Shown: positions 45,417 through 54,894, counted from the stretch's first letter. The stretch is 58,766 nucleotides of DNA from Candidatus Fimimorpha faecalis (GCA_018712075.1 DVHN01000052.1:1-58766), one strand, 5' to 3'. Notes: generated from the letters alone by a model not told the origin. Translations and numbers: made by a program.

Positions 45417-46334
45417 ATGGAAGGAGATCAAAGCTTTCAAGTTCGCTTTGCTGTGTTGAATTTTACGTTAGTATTTTCGGAAGATGCAGCATTGCCCGTG
45501 GAAAAGGAATCAGCGCTGCGTGGAGGAATTGGAGAGATGCTGCTTCGGCAGCATTGTATCCGAGATAGGAATTGTGAAAACTGTAGTTTTTGCTCTGCCT
45601 GCATTGTGCAAAACTTTATGTATGCCAAGTATCAGAAAAAGCCTGATTTTGTGACGACGGGAGAAAGCATTGGATTTGTAATTGAAGCAGAACATGGAAA
45701 AAAGTGGTATGAAGCAGGAGAAAGTTTTCGGTTTTCGCTGACGTTATTTGGCAATACCATTGTTTATCTCAATCCTCTTGTACAGGCGATTTATATGCTT
45801 GGACAAGTGGGACTGGGGGAGAAGAAAGCAAAGTTTCAGATTGCGGCAATTGAGAATCGTAAAGGAGAACCGATTTTGTATCATGGAGCAATTTATTATA
45901 AAAATTATCAAATTGAAACGTTATCCGATTATATTCAGGAGAGAAAAGAAACGTTAACAAATCCAACGACGATTCGATTCTCAAAACCATTAACGATTAA
46001 ATATCGGGGAGAATTTATACAACAATTTGATATAAGAGCCATTATAAATGGAGCAACGAGAAGAATTTATATGTTGGATTGTTACGAAGGCATGGACACC
46101 GAAGAAGCTAAGTTTTATGAGGATCTTCCTCAAATTAAAAAGCAATCGGTACAGCAGAAAAAAGTAATGCGGCATTCTTCCCGAAGGCAGCAGTCGATGG
46201 AAATGAAAGGAATTACAGGGAAGATAGAACTGGATGGGATAAGAGAAGAAATATTGGATTATTTATTAGCAGGAGAAATTACTCATATTGGAAAAAACAC
46301 TCGGTTTGGTTTTGGAAAATATGAACTATTATAA
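45417..46334 (+). CDS. cas6: Cas6-family pre-crRNA endoribonuclease
   Basis: A 305-residue RAMP protein of the Cas6 (DUF2276-type) family that cuts CRISPR transcripts within the repeats. Features are the N-terminal LRGGIGEMLLRQHC with the Cys-rich CENCSFCSAC cluster typical of this type III-linked subgroup, SKPLTIKYRGE in the middle and the C-terminal Gly-rich loop HIGKNTRFGFGKYEL. His residues near the C-terminus are possible catalysts. Ends 16 bp before cas10. No CRISPR array is in the window for it to process. Confidence 0.82.
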   Translation: MEGDQSFQVRFAVLNFTLVFSEDAALPVEKESALRGGIGEMLLRQHCIRDRNCENCSFCSACIVQNFMYAKYQKKPDFVTTGESIGFVIEAEHGKKWYEAGESFRFSLTLFGNTIVYLNPLVQAIYMLGQVGLGEKKAKFQIAAIENRKGEPILYHGAIYYKNYQIETLSDYIQERKETLTNPTTIRFSKPLTIKYRGEFIQQFDIRAIINGATRRIYMLDCYEGMDTEEAKFYEDLPQIKKQSVQQKKVMRHSSRRQQSMEMKGITGKIELDGIREEILDYLLAGEITHIGKNTRFGFGKYELL

Positions 46335-46350
46335 GAAACAGGAGGATAAG

Positions 46351-47901
46351 ATGGAAACAAAATACTTAGTAATTATGGAAGTGTCGCAGAAACAGGCATT
46401 TATTTTTTCAAGCAATGAGCTAAAAGACAATGTTACAAATTCTGCAATTATTGCAAAGGTTACAAGCCCAGAATTTTTTGAGGAAGTAATAAAAGATAAA
46501 AACATTTATAATACCAATAAAAATATTGTGTATTCAGGAGGCGGACATACAGTATTAGTGTTTGATACAGAGGAACAGGCGAGAACGTTTGTTCAAATAA
46601 TTACTTATCATGTAATGAAATATTATGAAGGGTTAGAGCTATTTGCAAAACAATTGAAATGTGAGGGGAAAATTACAGAGAAAGACCTAAAACAACTTTC
46701 CCAAGAGCTGGAAGTAAAAAAATCAAAACGAAAATCTGCATTTCATCAGGGTAGTTTTGGAATTGAAGCACTAAAAAATGAAAACAGTAAAATATCAAAA
46801 GAAATAAAAAACAAAATACTAAAGGAAGAAAAAGATAAAAATAAAGAGTTGATGCCAGATGATTTTAAGAGTGTTGAGGAATTTGCCAAATTAGGCGGAA
46901 GTAAAAATAAATCCAATTTCATTGCGGTCGTACATATTGATGGAAATGCGATGGGAAAACGGGTAGAAGAATTTCGTAAATCAATGAAAAGAAAGTCTTG
47001 GGAAGAATACCGCAAAGCACAGAAAACGTTTAGTGATAGCATTGACAAAGACTTTAAGAACGCCTACAAGGAAATGGCAGAAGAAGTCAAAAAAGCAATT
47101 GGTAATGAAAAATTAAAAGAATTGAACTTAGAGGATAAAAACTTTCCAGTACGTAGAATTATTACGGCAGGAGATGATATTTGCTTTGTAGCAGAAGGAA
47201 GAATTGGAATCGAATGTGCGGTAATCTTTCTGAAAAAACTTGCTCAACAAAAAAATAAACAGGATAAAAAGCAGTATTCTGCCTGTGCAGGGGTAGCAAT
47301 TGTGCATCAAAAATATCCATTTTATCGGGCTTATGAATTGGCAGAAAACTTATGTAGCAACGCAAAAAAATTCGTTGCTAACCTTGATCCAAAGAACGAA
47401 AAAATAAGCGGAGTTGTTTCGGCGATCGACTGGCATATTGAATATGGTGAGATGAAAGAAAGTCTGGAAGAAATTAGAGAAATGTATCAGATAGAAGATC
47501 AAAATGATCCAAGCCAATTGGAATTAAGACCATATATTGTTGAAGCTCCACTTTATGTCAAAGAAAAAGAACATATACGCTTGTATGAAAATTTTAAAAA
47601 ACTTATGAGAGGATTTTCAGATGAAGAAATTAGCTATGCAAGAGGAAAAATAAAAGAACTTCGTCGTTACCTAAAACAAGGAGAAGAATCAGCAAAGTAC
47701 TATATGAAAACGAATCTTATTGATGAGTTAGGTTTGATTGGATATCAGGGTATTTACGAAGAAATCATTTACAAAGGAGTAGGTAGTGGAAAATCATTAG
47801 AAGAGAAGACATTTATTGAGACAAAAGACAGAAAAAAACGTTGTTTACTGTTTGATGTAATTGAGGCAATCGATACATTTATTGCATTGGATGAGGAATA
47901 A
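46351..47901 (+). CDS. cas10: Cas10 without HD domain
   Basis: A 516-residue type III large subunit. It starts directly with the first palm (FIFSSNELKDNVTNSAIIAK, YSGGGHTVLVF). The second palm has HIDGNAMGK (D197) and the cyclase motif as AGDD (273-276), with CAGVAIVHQKYPFYRAYELAE after it. GDD is retained, so cyclic-oligoadenylate synthesis is expected; there is no N-terminal HD nuclease, so no Cas10 DNase activity. Start at 46351 after AGGAGG. It is shorter than most Cas10 proteins. Confidence 0.9.
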   Translation: METKYLVIMEVSQKQAFIFSSNELKDNVTNSAIIAKVTSPEFFEEVIKDKNIYNTNKNIVYSGGGHTVLVFDTEEQARTFVQIITYHVMKYYEGLELFAKQLKCEGKITEKDLKQLSQELEVKKSKRKSAFHQGSFGIEALKNENSKISKEIKNKILKEEKDKNKELMPDDFKSVEEFAKLGGSKNKSNFIAVVHIDGNAMGKRVEEFRKSMKRKSWEEYRKAQKTFSDSIDKDFKNAYKEMAEEVKKAIGNEKLKELNLEDKNFPVRRIITAGDDICFVAEGRIGIECAVIFLKKLAQQKNKQDKKQYSACAGVAIVHQKYPFYRAYELAENLCSNAKKFVANLDPKNEKISGVVSAIDWHIEYGEMKESLEEIREMYQIEDQNDPSQLELRPYIVEAPLYVKEKEHIRLYENFKKLMRGFSDEEISYARGKIKELRRYLKQGEESAKYYMKTNLIDELGLIGYQGIYEEIIYKGVGSGKSLEEKTFIETKDRKKRCLLFDVIEAIDTFIALDEE

Positions 47902-47914
47902 GGAGGAGATGAAC

Positions 47915-48484
47915 GTGAAGATCAAGATGACATTACTTTCTGATACGATATTTGGAAATGGAGTAAGCATACCAGGAGGAGAAGATATCTCTGTGTTAAC
48001 AGATGAAAATGGATTTCCTTATTATAAAGGAAGTTCCTTTAAAGGAGTGTTTCGAGAAGAAGCGGAAAATTTACTTTGCTGGATTGGAGAAGGAGAGACA
48101 GCCGAAAATTTTTTAGATGAAGTATTGGGAAAATCCGATCATAATTATTTAACTCACCAAGAAAAGAAAAAGATTCGCTTCAGTAATTTTACATTATCCA
48201 ATGCTGTACAGCAGCGGGTGAAACAGCAAGTCGGGCAAGACAAAGATCGCATCCTTCGCAGTTTTTCCTATTTGAGAACATTTACTGCGATGAGAGACAA
48301 TGGAATGACAAAAAAAGGTTCTCTCAGAGAAGGTCGTTGTCTGAAAAAAGGGTTAATTTTCTATGGAACAATTGAATGTGAAAAAGAGCAGGAACAATTC
48401 GTAGAACAAGTATTATCCTGTATCAAATGGATTGGAACAATGAGAACAAGAGGATTCGGAAAAATAAAATTAGAACGAATATAA
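47915..48484 (+). CDS. Cas7-type RAMP, single domain
   Basis: A 189-residue Cas7/Csm3-like backbone subunit. EDISVLTDENGFPYYKGSSFKG (about 23-44) matches the Csm3 catalytic-loop region with the target-RNA-cleaving Asp position filled by D, and WIGTMRTRGFGKIKL is the C-terminal Gly-rich loop. Start is GTG 47915, 8 nt after AGGAGG; the ATG at 47909 is too close. 17 bp precede csx10. Confidence 0.85.
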   Translation: MKIKMTLLSDTIFGNGVSIPGGEDISVLTDENGFPYYKGSSFKGVFREEAENLLCWIGEGETAENFLDEVLGKSDHNYLTHQEKKKIRFSNFTLSNAVQQRVKQQVGQDKDRILRSFSYLRTFTAMRDNGMTKKGSLREGRCLKKGLIFYGTIECEKEQEQFVEQVLSCIKWIGTMRTRGFGKIKLERI

Positions 48485-48500
48485 AATAGGAGGAAGCAAC

Positions 48501-50057
48501 ATGTATATTAAATATTTGTTGAAAAATACAGAACCAATTCGTGTTACAAATGCAAGTACAAGCCAAAATGAGCAGATGGATAGTTTGACTTATATTCCTG
48601 GAACAACGATCCGAGGAATGATTATCAATACCCTGGCATTTGATCCAGAATTTTGCTCAAATTTTGCAGAAATAAAACAGAAATTATTTTCCAATCAAGT
48701 ACAATATCAAAATGCCTATTTAGCAAAAAAACAGGGAGAAAGCTACGTAGAATTAATTCCGTCTCCAAAAGGATTTTACGAAGACAAAACAACGCAAGAA
48801 GGGCAAAAAGTTATTGAAAATGTTATAAAAGATGGAAATGTATCTCCAGGATTTAAGCGGGCTGGGCTTGGTGGATATTGTCAGATACAAGATGGATGTA
48901 TTTTCTACTCGAATGTGGAATTGGGAGATGATATGCGAGTGGATGTTGGAAGAAGAAACGAGAGAAACATATTCCGAAACCAATACATTCAGCCAAACCA
49001 GTATTTTTGTGGATATGTGAAAGTAGAAGAAGAGTCACTTGCGGCATTAATCAAGACCGTATTGGAAAAAGCCCCAATTAGCATTGGAAACAGCCGTTCT
49101 GCTGGATACGGAACATGTGAGATTGTGAAGGTAAGTTTAGAAAAGACGCCATCTTATTACAATTATACACAAAAAGAGGATGTAAAACAGAATTGTTATT
49201 TATACCTGATGTCGGATACTGTAATGAGAAATGAAGAGGGAGAGCTGACAGGACTGGATTTACCGACATTGGAAGCAGCAATGGGAGTTAAACAGTTGAA
49301 AATTGAATTTTGCTCTACTACAACAGTGAATATAAAAGGATATAATCGGATGTGGGGAACAAAAATACCAGATGCTGTGATGTATCAAATGGGAAGCGTA
49401 TTTCAATTAAGCTATGAAGGAGAATTCAAAAAAGAGAGAATCGAAGCGCTGTGCCAGGAAGGAATTGGAATTCGCAGAAATGAAGGATTTGGACAGATTT
49501 TAATTTGGGACAAAAAGCAATATGAAGGAATTCAAGCAAAACAAAAACTGGAGGAAAAAAAAGCAACAGAATCTTCCTTAGAACCTCTAACAAATGAGGA
49601 TAGAGAGGTATTGAAAATTGCAGCAAAAGGATATTATTTAGAAGAAATAGAACGAAACAAGAAACAATTTATTATCAAAAAAAGTAAAGACTTGGTAACT
49701 ATTACATCGAACAGTCAATTGGGAAATATTACAGCCTATGCTTCTGCTCTGAAATACAATCCAGAAAAGGCAAAAAAACAGTTGTATCAGTACTTACAAC
49801 ATACCGTAGATAAATATGAGTCGTCAGGAGTACATCAGGATAAAGGCGATCCAAAAAAACTTCAAGGATTGGTTGAGAAAATCTGTAATGATGATTTGGA
49901 TAAGCAGCTTGAAATAACGTTCGGAGATTTCATTATGGGAATTCAAAAAGAAAAACTACTGACAAATGAAGATAAATTAAAGATAAAATTGCAATTGATT
50001 ATTGATATCGTACGGTATTGCAACAAAGAAAAAAATAAGGAGGAATCCAAATCATGA
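48501..50057 (+). CDS. csx10: Csx10 with helical C-terminal extension (Cas5-like, possible Cas11 fusion)
   Basis: A 518-residue protein. Residues 1 to about 345 form the Csx10/Cas5-type RAMP, signature of subtype III-D: YIPGTTIRGMI, SPGFKRAGLGGYCQI, SIGNSRSAGYGTCEI and IGIRRNEGFGQILI. After a Glu/Lys linker a wholly helical segment (about 385-518; LKIAAKGYYLEEI..., KLKIKLQLIIDIVRYC) resembles a small-subunit (Cas11) bundle, and no separate Cas11 gene exists. In III-Dv complexes Cas7, Cas5 and Cas11 are fused in one chain; here Cas7 is a separate gene just upstream. The fusion call is inference. Confidence 0.85.
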   Translation: MYIKYLLKNTEPIRVTNASTSQNEQMDSLTYIPGTTIRGMIINTLAFDPEFCSNFAEIKQKLFSNQVQYQNAYLAKKQGESYVELIPSPKGFYEDKTTQEGQKVIENVIKDGNVSPGFKRAGLGGYCQIQDGCIFYSNVELGDDMRVDVGRRNERNIFRNQYIQPNQYFCGYVKVEEESLAALIKTVLEKAPISIGNSRSAGYGTCEIVKVSLEKTPSYYNYTQKEDVKQNCYLYLMSDTVMRNEEGELTGLDLPTLEAAMGVKQLKIEFCSTTTVNIKGYNRMWGTKIPDAVMYQMGSVFQLSYEGEFKKERIEALCQEGIGIRRNEGFGQILIWDKKQYEGIQAKQKLEEKKATESSLEPLTNEDREVLKIAAKGYYLEEIERNKKQFIIKKSKDLVTITSNSQLGNITAYASALKYNPEKAKKQLYQYLQHTVDKYESSGVHQDKGDPKKLQGLVEKICNDDLDKQLEITFGDFIMGIQKEKLLTNEDKLKIKLQLIIDIVRYCNKEKNKEESKS

Positions 50058-51481
50058 AAGCACAGTATAATCAAGTTGGAAAGTATATTATAACTGCAAA
50101 ATGTGAAACACCATTGCATATTGGAAGTGCGGTTGGAGATAAATCCGAAGTGTTGACTCATCCAGTTGAAAATGTACCATTTATTCAGGCAACAAGCCTT
50201 GCAGGTGTTTTTCGAGATTACTATCAGTGTACCTATGAAGAAAGTCACCCAGAAAAGATTTTTGGAGGATCACAGAAAAATCAACAAGAAGATCAGCAAA
50301 AAGAGCAACAAGAAGAATTAACAGGAAGTAAAATTCGATTCAGTGATGGAGCATTTTTGAAACCTAAGGAATTAGTTATGGAACTTCGTCCAAGAGTAAA
50401 AATAAATTCGCAAACTGGAACGGTTGCAGCAGAAAAAGTTGAGGGAACAGACCAACAATCTGGGCAAAAATTTGAAATAGAGTATGTGGCAGCAGGAGCA
50501 AAGTTTCAGTTTACGGTATACTTATATGACAACGGCGAAGAAGACAGGAATTTTAAAATGTGCTTGGCAAATATTTGGCAATCCAATATCCAGTTTGGAG
50601 GACAGAAAAGCAATGGATGCGGTTATATTTCAATTGAAAAAGTGTTGTATAAAAAGTTCGATTTGACAAAAGAAGAAGATCGTAACAAATGGTTTCAAGA
50701 AGACTGTTTAGAATATAAAGATATTTTAGAAGATAATGAATATAAAGATATTTTAAAAGGGGATGAGTATAAAGCCATTCAGGCGAAAATAAGTAAGAAT
50801 TTTTCTTATGATATTAAGATAACTGCAAAGACGGATGGAGAATTATTAGTAAAAGGGATTGCAGTGACAGATTTAAGTGACAACGCTCCTGATGCAATGA
50901 ATATACAAAACGGAGCAGGAGAGTATATTATTCCAGCTTCCTCTTTAAAAGGAGCGATTCGCAATCGTATGGAAATGATTGCAGCCTATAAAGGAATTGA
51001 GAAAAAAATTATTGATTCTATATTTGGAAAAGCTCCAAATCTTAGGAAAGACGAGGAAGGAACCAAAGGAATTATTAGCTTTCATGATACCGTTATAGGA
51101 AAACAGGAAGATAATGATAACGCTGCAAACCGAATTCGGATTCAGATTGATAAATTTACAGGCGGAGTAAAAAATAGTGCATTATTCAATGAAAGATATG
51201 CGTCAGGAGATTTAACAATGAATATCCGAATCAATCAAAACAAAGAATATGCTGATGCGGCATGTGGACTATTGGTATTGGCACTTCGAGATATGGCAAA
51301 TGGACAGGTTACAGTAGGAAGCGGTTATAGCATTGGAAAAGGATTTATTGATATAAAGGAAATCCAAATTACAGACAAAGATCACAAAATCTGTACGATT
51401 TCCTTTGCAAACAAAAAAATAGAAGGGGAAGACATATTAAACACCTGTTTCAATGCGTTAAAGGAGGAAATAAAGAAATGA
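50054..51481 (+). CDS. Tandem Cas7 (Cas7-2x) RAMP fusion
   Basis: A 475-residue protein with two Csm3-like domains: about 1-205 (LHIGSAVGD..., FIQATSLAGVFRD, GGQKSNGCGYISI) and about 235-440 (LLVKGIAVTD..., IIPASSLKGAIRN, TVGSGYSIGKGFIDI). The catalytic-Asp position looks filled in the second domain (PDAMNIQNG) but replaced in the first (VLTHPVEN). This corresponds to Cas7-2x of III-Dv complexes. Overlaps csx10 and csx19 by 4 bp each. Confidence 0.85.
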   Translation: MKAQYNQVGKYIITAKCETPLHIGSAVGDKSEVLTHPVENVPFIQATSLAGVFRDYYQCTYEESHPEKIFGGSQKNQQEDQQKEQQEELTGSKIRFSDGAFLKPKELVMELRPRVKINSQTGTVAAEKVEGTDQQSGQKFEIEYVAAGAKFQFTVYLYDNGEEDRNFKMCLANIWQSNIQFGGQKSNGCGYISIEKVLYKKFDLTKEEDRNKWFQEDCLEYKDILEDNEYKDILKGDEYKAIQAKISKNFSYDIKITAKTDGELLVKGIAVTDLSDNAPDAMNIQNGAGEYIIPASSLKGAIRNRMEMIAAYKGIEKKIIDSIFGKAPNLRKDEEGTKGIISFHDTVIGKQEDNDNAANRIRIQIDKFTGGVKNSALFNERYASGDLTMNIRINQNKEYADAACGLLVLALRDMANGQVTVGSGYSIGKGFIDIKEIQITDKDHKICTISFANKKIEGEDILNTCFNALKEEIKK

Positions 51482-51888
51482 GTGGTTATAGAAAACAGAG
51501 TATTCCGATAGATGAGGCAAAACAAATAATTGGTCAGTACCAATTTGGACTCGTATATCAACTGGAGAAAATTTTACTTGGAACTGTAGAAAAAATCCAA
51601 TCCGAAATCATCTGGGAAGAATGTCTAGAAGCACGCTTTTTCTCTGAAGAAAAAGAACTCCATATATTTGATTATAATGGAACATATCGGGCAGTATGCG
51701 TAGAAGACGAAGAAAAATCTAATGAAGAAAAATCCAGTAAGTATGTTTTAGAAGGAAAACAGATAAAGCTTTCGAGTCAATTCCATGAACAAAGCGGTTT
51801 TGATTTTTATAAGGTAAAAAAATACATCAGTTACGATGAAGATGGACAGGCAGTAGTAGAGTTAACAAGATTAACAGGATTATGTTAA
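51478..51888 (+). CDS. csx19: Csx19 (TIGR03984-like)
   Basis: A 136-residue protein with the pattern ECLEARFFSEEKELHIFDYNGTYRAVCVED, typical of TIGR03984/Csx19, found with Csx10 in subtype III-D and a known component of the III-Dv effector. Slightly short for the family. Overlaps the preceding gene by 4 bp; 16 bp precede the next. Confidence 0.75.
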   Translation: MSGYRKQSIPIDEAKQIIGQYQFGLVYQLEKILLGTVEKIQSEIIWEECLEARFFSEEKELHIFDYNGTYRAVCVEDEEKSNEEKSSKYVLEGKQIKLSSQFHEQSGFDFYKVKKYISYDEDGQAVVELTRLTGLC

Positions 51889-51904
51889 AAGGGGGAATCA
51901 TAAA

Positions 51905-53875
51905 ATGGGAAAAACGCAAGATTCAAAAAGGATACGTAAAGAAAAACAAAAAGGATATGTAGGAGCACCTTACAATTTTATCCCAATTGTAAAAGATACG
52001 TATGATTACGAGAAAAATAAAAAAAAGAGAGCAGATCATGATGAAATGAAAGAAGAATTATTGTCTGGCTGTATCCATTATACCATTGAAGCGAAAACCC
52101 CGATTATCGTGGATGGAGGAGAAAAAGACAGTAATGATATCAGTACGGGAGAATTTTATAAAGATGTGAAGGGAAGATATGCGATTCCAGGAAGCAGTAT
52201 TCGTGGATTAGTAAGGAATAATGCCCAGATACTAAGCTTTTCTGATGTAACAGAAGAGATTGATGATTATAAGCTAATGTATCGAAGTGTAGCAAGCGGA
52301 GCAGAAAAAGACTACTATAATGGGATTTTGGGAGCAGAATCAGTAAAAAATGGAAAGAGTAGGATTAGTGTATTAAAGAATGTAAAGGCAGGATATATCA
52401 GAAAAAATGAAAATTATTATGATATTTATTCTACTAAATTAGATAAAATAGGAAAAATATATGGTGAAAGGAATTATTATGTTATTAGTGAGAGAGAAGT
52501 AATTGAAGATTATCATAAATACAAACAAAAATCTCAGTTTTCCTATTTATTTTCTGATGATTTTGGACATGTTATGCAGTATACAGAAGACTGTGAGTTT
52601 ATAGAAGACCCTAAAAGTAAAAACCATTATATTGCAAAAGAAGAAAGAATGTTTAATGGTGCTCAGAACGGATCGTATCTTCCATATTATGATAAGGTAT
52701 CATATAATGTAAACGAAGATAAAATTACTGCTATTAATGCATCAGGAAAATTGGAAAAAGAAGGATGTATTTTAAGTTCTGGTGCAATGAATAAAAAAAA
52801 GGTATTTTATATTATTCCTGAAATTGATGAAATGAAAAAGGCAAAATCAATACCACCAAATGATGTTGAAACATTTCGAAGAGATTTTGAGAACAAAAAA
52901 ACACAATTGGTGAAAGGATCAGAGGAATTTTTTAACTTGCCAGAAAATTCAGATGACATAAAACCAGTGTTTTATATTGATTATGGTGGAAAGAGGTATT
53001 TTGGATTCACACCAAGACTTCGTTTGTTTTATGGATATAATGTAAAAAAGGGTTTTAAGCAAACCTCAACAAAGATTGATTATTGCAAAGCAATGTTTGG
53101 AACATCAGTAAAGAAAAATCAATATAAGTCCAGATTATCGTTTCAAGATGCTTATGTATGTAATGAAGAGGATGTACAAGAAATGAATTCTGTAAGAAAA
53201 ATACTGGCAAGTCCGAAACCAACCAGCTATTTGGATTATATTGAAAAAGAAAATGAAAATAAAAGAAAAGAATTTATTGTTACTTATAATGATAAAGATT
53301 TTCAACTTCGAGGTTTCAAACAATACTGGCTAAAAAAAGAAATAGACGAAGTAGGTGGGAGATTGCGTGAAAATGAAAAAGTAGGAAGTGTGTTTTCTCC
53401 ACTTCCAAAGGGAACTGTTTTCTCGGGTAAAGTAAGATTTCACAATCTACAGAAAGATGAGCTTGGATTATTGCTTTGGAGTATTGCATTAAACAAAGAA
53501 TCCGAACAAAATATTGGTAAAGCAAAAGCATATGGATTTGGAAGAATAAAGATTACAATCAATAAACTTGAACTTTTTGATCTGGAAGATGCCTATAATC
53601 TGGATGAATTTTCATTTAAACCAGTAAAAGAAGAGATAGGAGAATCTTATATTCAAGATTTTAAGGAAGAAATGAAAAGATGGCTGAAAAAAGAAATTGA
53701 AGAAATGCCAAATATTCAAGATTTCTTTTCAATGAAAGACAGTAGCAAGATACCAGGCAATGATCAGACCAGATATATGTCAATTGACAATGATGAGTAT
53801 CAAGAACGAGTAAACAATAACATTCCGTTGCCAACGATAAAAGAAGTGATTGAAAAAGGAACAAAGAAAAAATAG
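51905..53875 (+). CDS. Large RAMP protein, TIGR03986-type (Cas7 with insertion)
   Basis: A 656-residue RAMP. The N-terminal half starts the fold (HYTIEAKTPIIVDGG, YAIPGSSIRGLVRN), is interrupted by a long Lys/Tyr/Asp-rich insertion (about 150-420), and closes at VFSGKVRFHNL and the Gly-rich loop NIGKAKAYGFGRIKI (about 538-552). It pairs with TIGR03984/Csx19 in III-D operons and corresponds to the Cas7-insertion subunit. A Lys-rich tail ends the protein. It is the last gene of the effector operon. Confidence 0.82.
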   Translation: MGKTQDSKRIRKEKQKGYVGAPYNFIPIVKDTYDYEKNKKKRADHDEMKEELLSGCIHYTIEAKTPIIVDGGEKDSNDISTGEFYKDVKGRYAIPGSSIRGLVRNNAQILSFSDVTEEIDDYKLMYRSVASGAEKDYYNGILGAESVKNGKSRISVLKNVKAGYIRKNENYYDIYSTKLDKIGKIYGERNYYVISEREVIEDYHKYKQKSQFSYLFSDDFGHVMQYTEDCEFIEDPKSKNHYIAKEERMFNGAQNGSYLPYYDKVSYNVNEDKITAINASGKLEKEGCILSSGAMNKKKVFYIIPEIDEMKKAKSIPPNDVETFRRDFENKKTQLVKGSEEFFNLPENSDDIKPVFYIDYGGKRYFGFTPRLRLFYGYNVKKGFKQTSTKIDYCKAMFGTSVKKNQYKSRLSFQDAYVCNEEDVQEMNSVRKILASPKPTSYLDYIEKENENKRKEFIVTYNDKDFQLRGFKQYWLKKEIDEVGGRLRENEKVGSVFSPLPKGTVFSGKVRFHNLQKDELGLLLWSIALNKESEQNIGKAKAYGFGRIKITINKLELFDLEDAYNLDEFSFKPVKEEIGESYIQDFKEEMKRWLKKEIEEMPNIQDFFSMKDSSKIPGNDQTRYMSIDNDEYQERVNNNIPLPTIKEVIEKGTKKK

Positions 53876-53904
53876 AAATCGTTCACTTAATAAAAAATAG
53901 AAAG

Positions 53905-53936
53905 CAGGAGGTTTTATCTGCAAATAAAGCCTCCTG
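53905..53936 (+). terminator. Hairpin after the CRISPR operon
   Basis: CAGGAGG-TTTTAT pairs with ATAAAG-CCTCCTG (13 bp with one G-U). Only AAAA follows, so it is a weak terminator or mRNA-end structure. Confidence 0.5.
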
Positions 53937-53985
53937 AAAACTAACATATAGAAGAAAGAAAAAGACAGCAGAGGAGAGTAAGGGT

Positions 53986-54744
53986 ATGGATGTGAAAAAA
54001 ATAATTGGTGCTTCCATTGCAGCAGGTAGCTTTATTATAGGCGGAATAGCGATGGCAACGAGAAAAAAATACGATGAAGAGGGCTATGATAAAAACGGCT
54101 ACGACAAAAATGGCTATGATAGAAATGGTTATAATCAAGCTGGTTATGATAAATATGGTTATGATCGAAAAGGTTATAATCGAGCTGGTTATAATACAGC
54201 TGGTTATAATCAAGCTGGTTATGATCGAGAAGGCTATAATCAATTTGGCTATGACCGAGATGGCTATGACCGAAAAGGATACAATAAAGGTGGTTATAAT
54301 CGAGATGGCTATAATCAAGCTGGTTATGATCAATCTGGGCGTGATCGATTGGGTTATACATATGAGGATGTTGTAGTTTTTGCAACTGGATTAAACGATG
54401 AGATAAAGAAGGCAAGGAATGAGTTTAAATTAGGAGAATACGATGATTCAGTAATGCATTTACGAAAAGTGCTGGAAAACTTATATAGATTTTATATACA
54501 GCATTATCACATTAGTTCAAAAAATATGGATAATACTAGTTTTGAAGATTGCATTAATATATGTAAAAAAAGTGGATTTATAACGGAAGAAAAAGCAGAT
54601 AAACTGCATAGTGCACGCAGACATGGCAATGATGGGGCACATAGTTTCGATTCTGTTACAGATAAGCAGGCATATTTTAGTCTAAAACTGGCAGAAGAAG
54701 AAATGACAAGTTTTAAAGGGAAATTAAACATTGTAGAATTTTGA
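53986..54744 (+). CDS. Membrane-anchored GYxxx pentapeptide-repeat protein with DUF4145/HEPN-like domain
   Basis: A 252-residue protein. N-terminal transmembrane helix (IIGASIAAGSFIIGGIAMA, 6-24), then 19 consecutive five-residue units of GY(D/N)xx type (33-127; two units deviate, GRDRL and GYTYE), then a helical domain (about 128-250) with KVLENLYRFYIQHY and SARRHGNDGAHSF, the conserved G-N-x-x-A-H style motif of DUF4145, a HEPN-related fold. Start ATG follows GAGGAGAG by 8 nt. The basic/aromatic repeats suggest a surface or RNA-binding tether. Confidence 0.75.
   Translation: MDVKKIIGASIAAGSFIIGGIAMATRKKYDEEGYDKNGYDKNGYDRNGYNQAGYDKYGYDRKGYNRAGYNTAGYNQAGYDREGYNQFGYDRDGYDRKGYNKGGYNRDGYNQAGYDQSGRDRLGYTYEDVVVFATGLNDEIKKARNEFKLGEYDDSVMHLRKVLENLYRFYIQHYHISSKNMDNTSFEDCINICKKSGFITEEKADKLHSARRHGNDGAHSFDSVTDKQAYFSLKLAEEEMTSFKGKLNIVEF
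54082..54366 (+). repeat. Fifteen-bp tandem repeat array coding GYxxx units
   Basis: Nineteen tandem 15-bp units of the form GG(C/T)TATGATNNNNNN within the gene above. The units share Gly-Tyr-Asp/Asn codons but differ at the last two codons, so the array is old or under selection, not freshly expanded. Confidence 0.9.
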
Positions 54745-54894
54745 TAAATATGGAATGAAAAAAGAGGCTGAGGAAGAGAAGTAATGTATAATAACAGAGG
54801 TAAAGAAAATAGAAAAAACAATGAATAAAATAAGAGCTTCTTCTGGATTTTAAAACATTTAATAGTAAATAAAATATTTAAAGGAGAGATGATT

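Noticed and set aside
53941-54415. Long minus-strand frames rich in Ile or in His/Tyr/Leu opposite the GYxxx repeats
   Set aside because: They are antisense images of the 15-bp repeat array, with repetitive composition and no ribosome site.
54784-54828. 14-codon frame before the RiPP precursor
   Set aside because: Composition is merely Asn/Lys-rich, with a weak ribosome site and no hydrophobic or Cys content; likely chance in AT-rich DNA.
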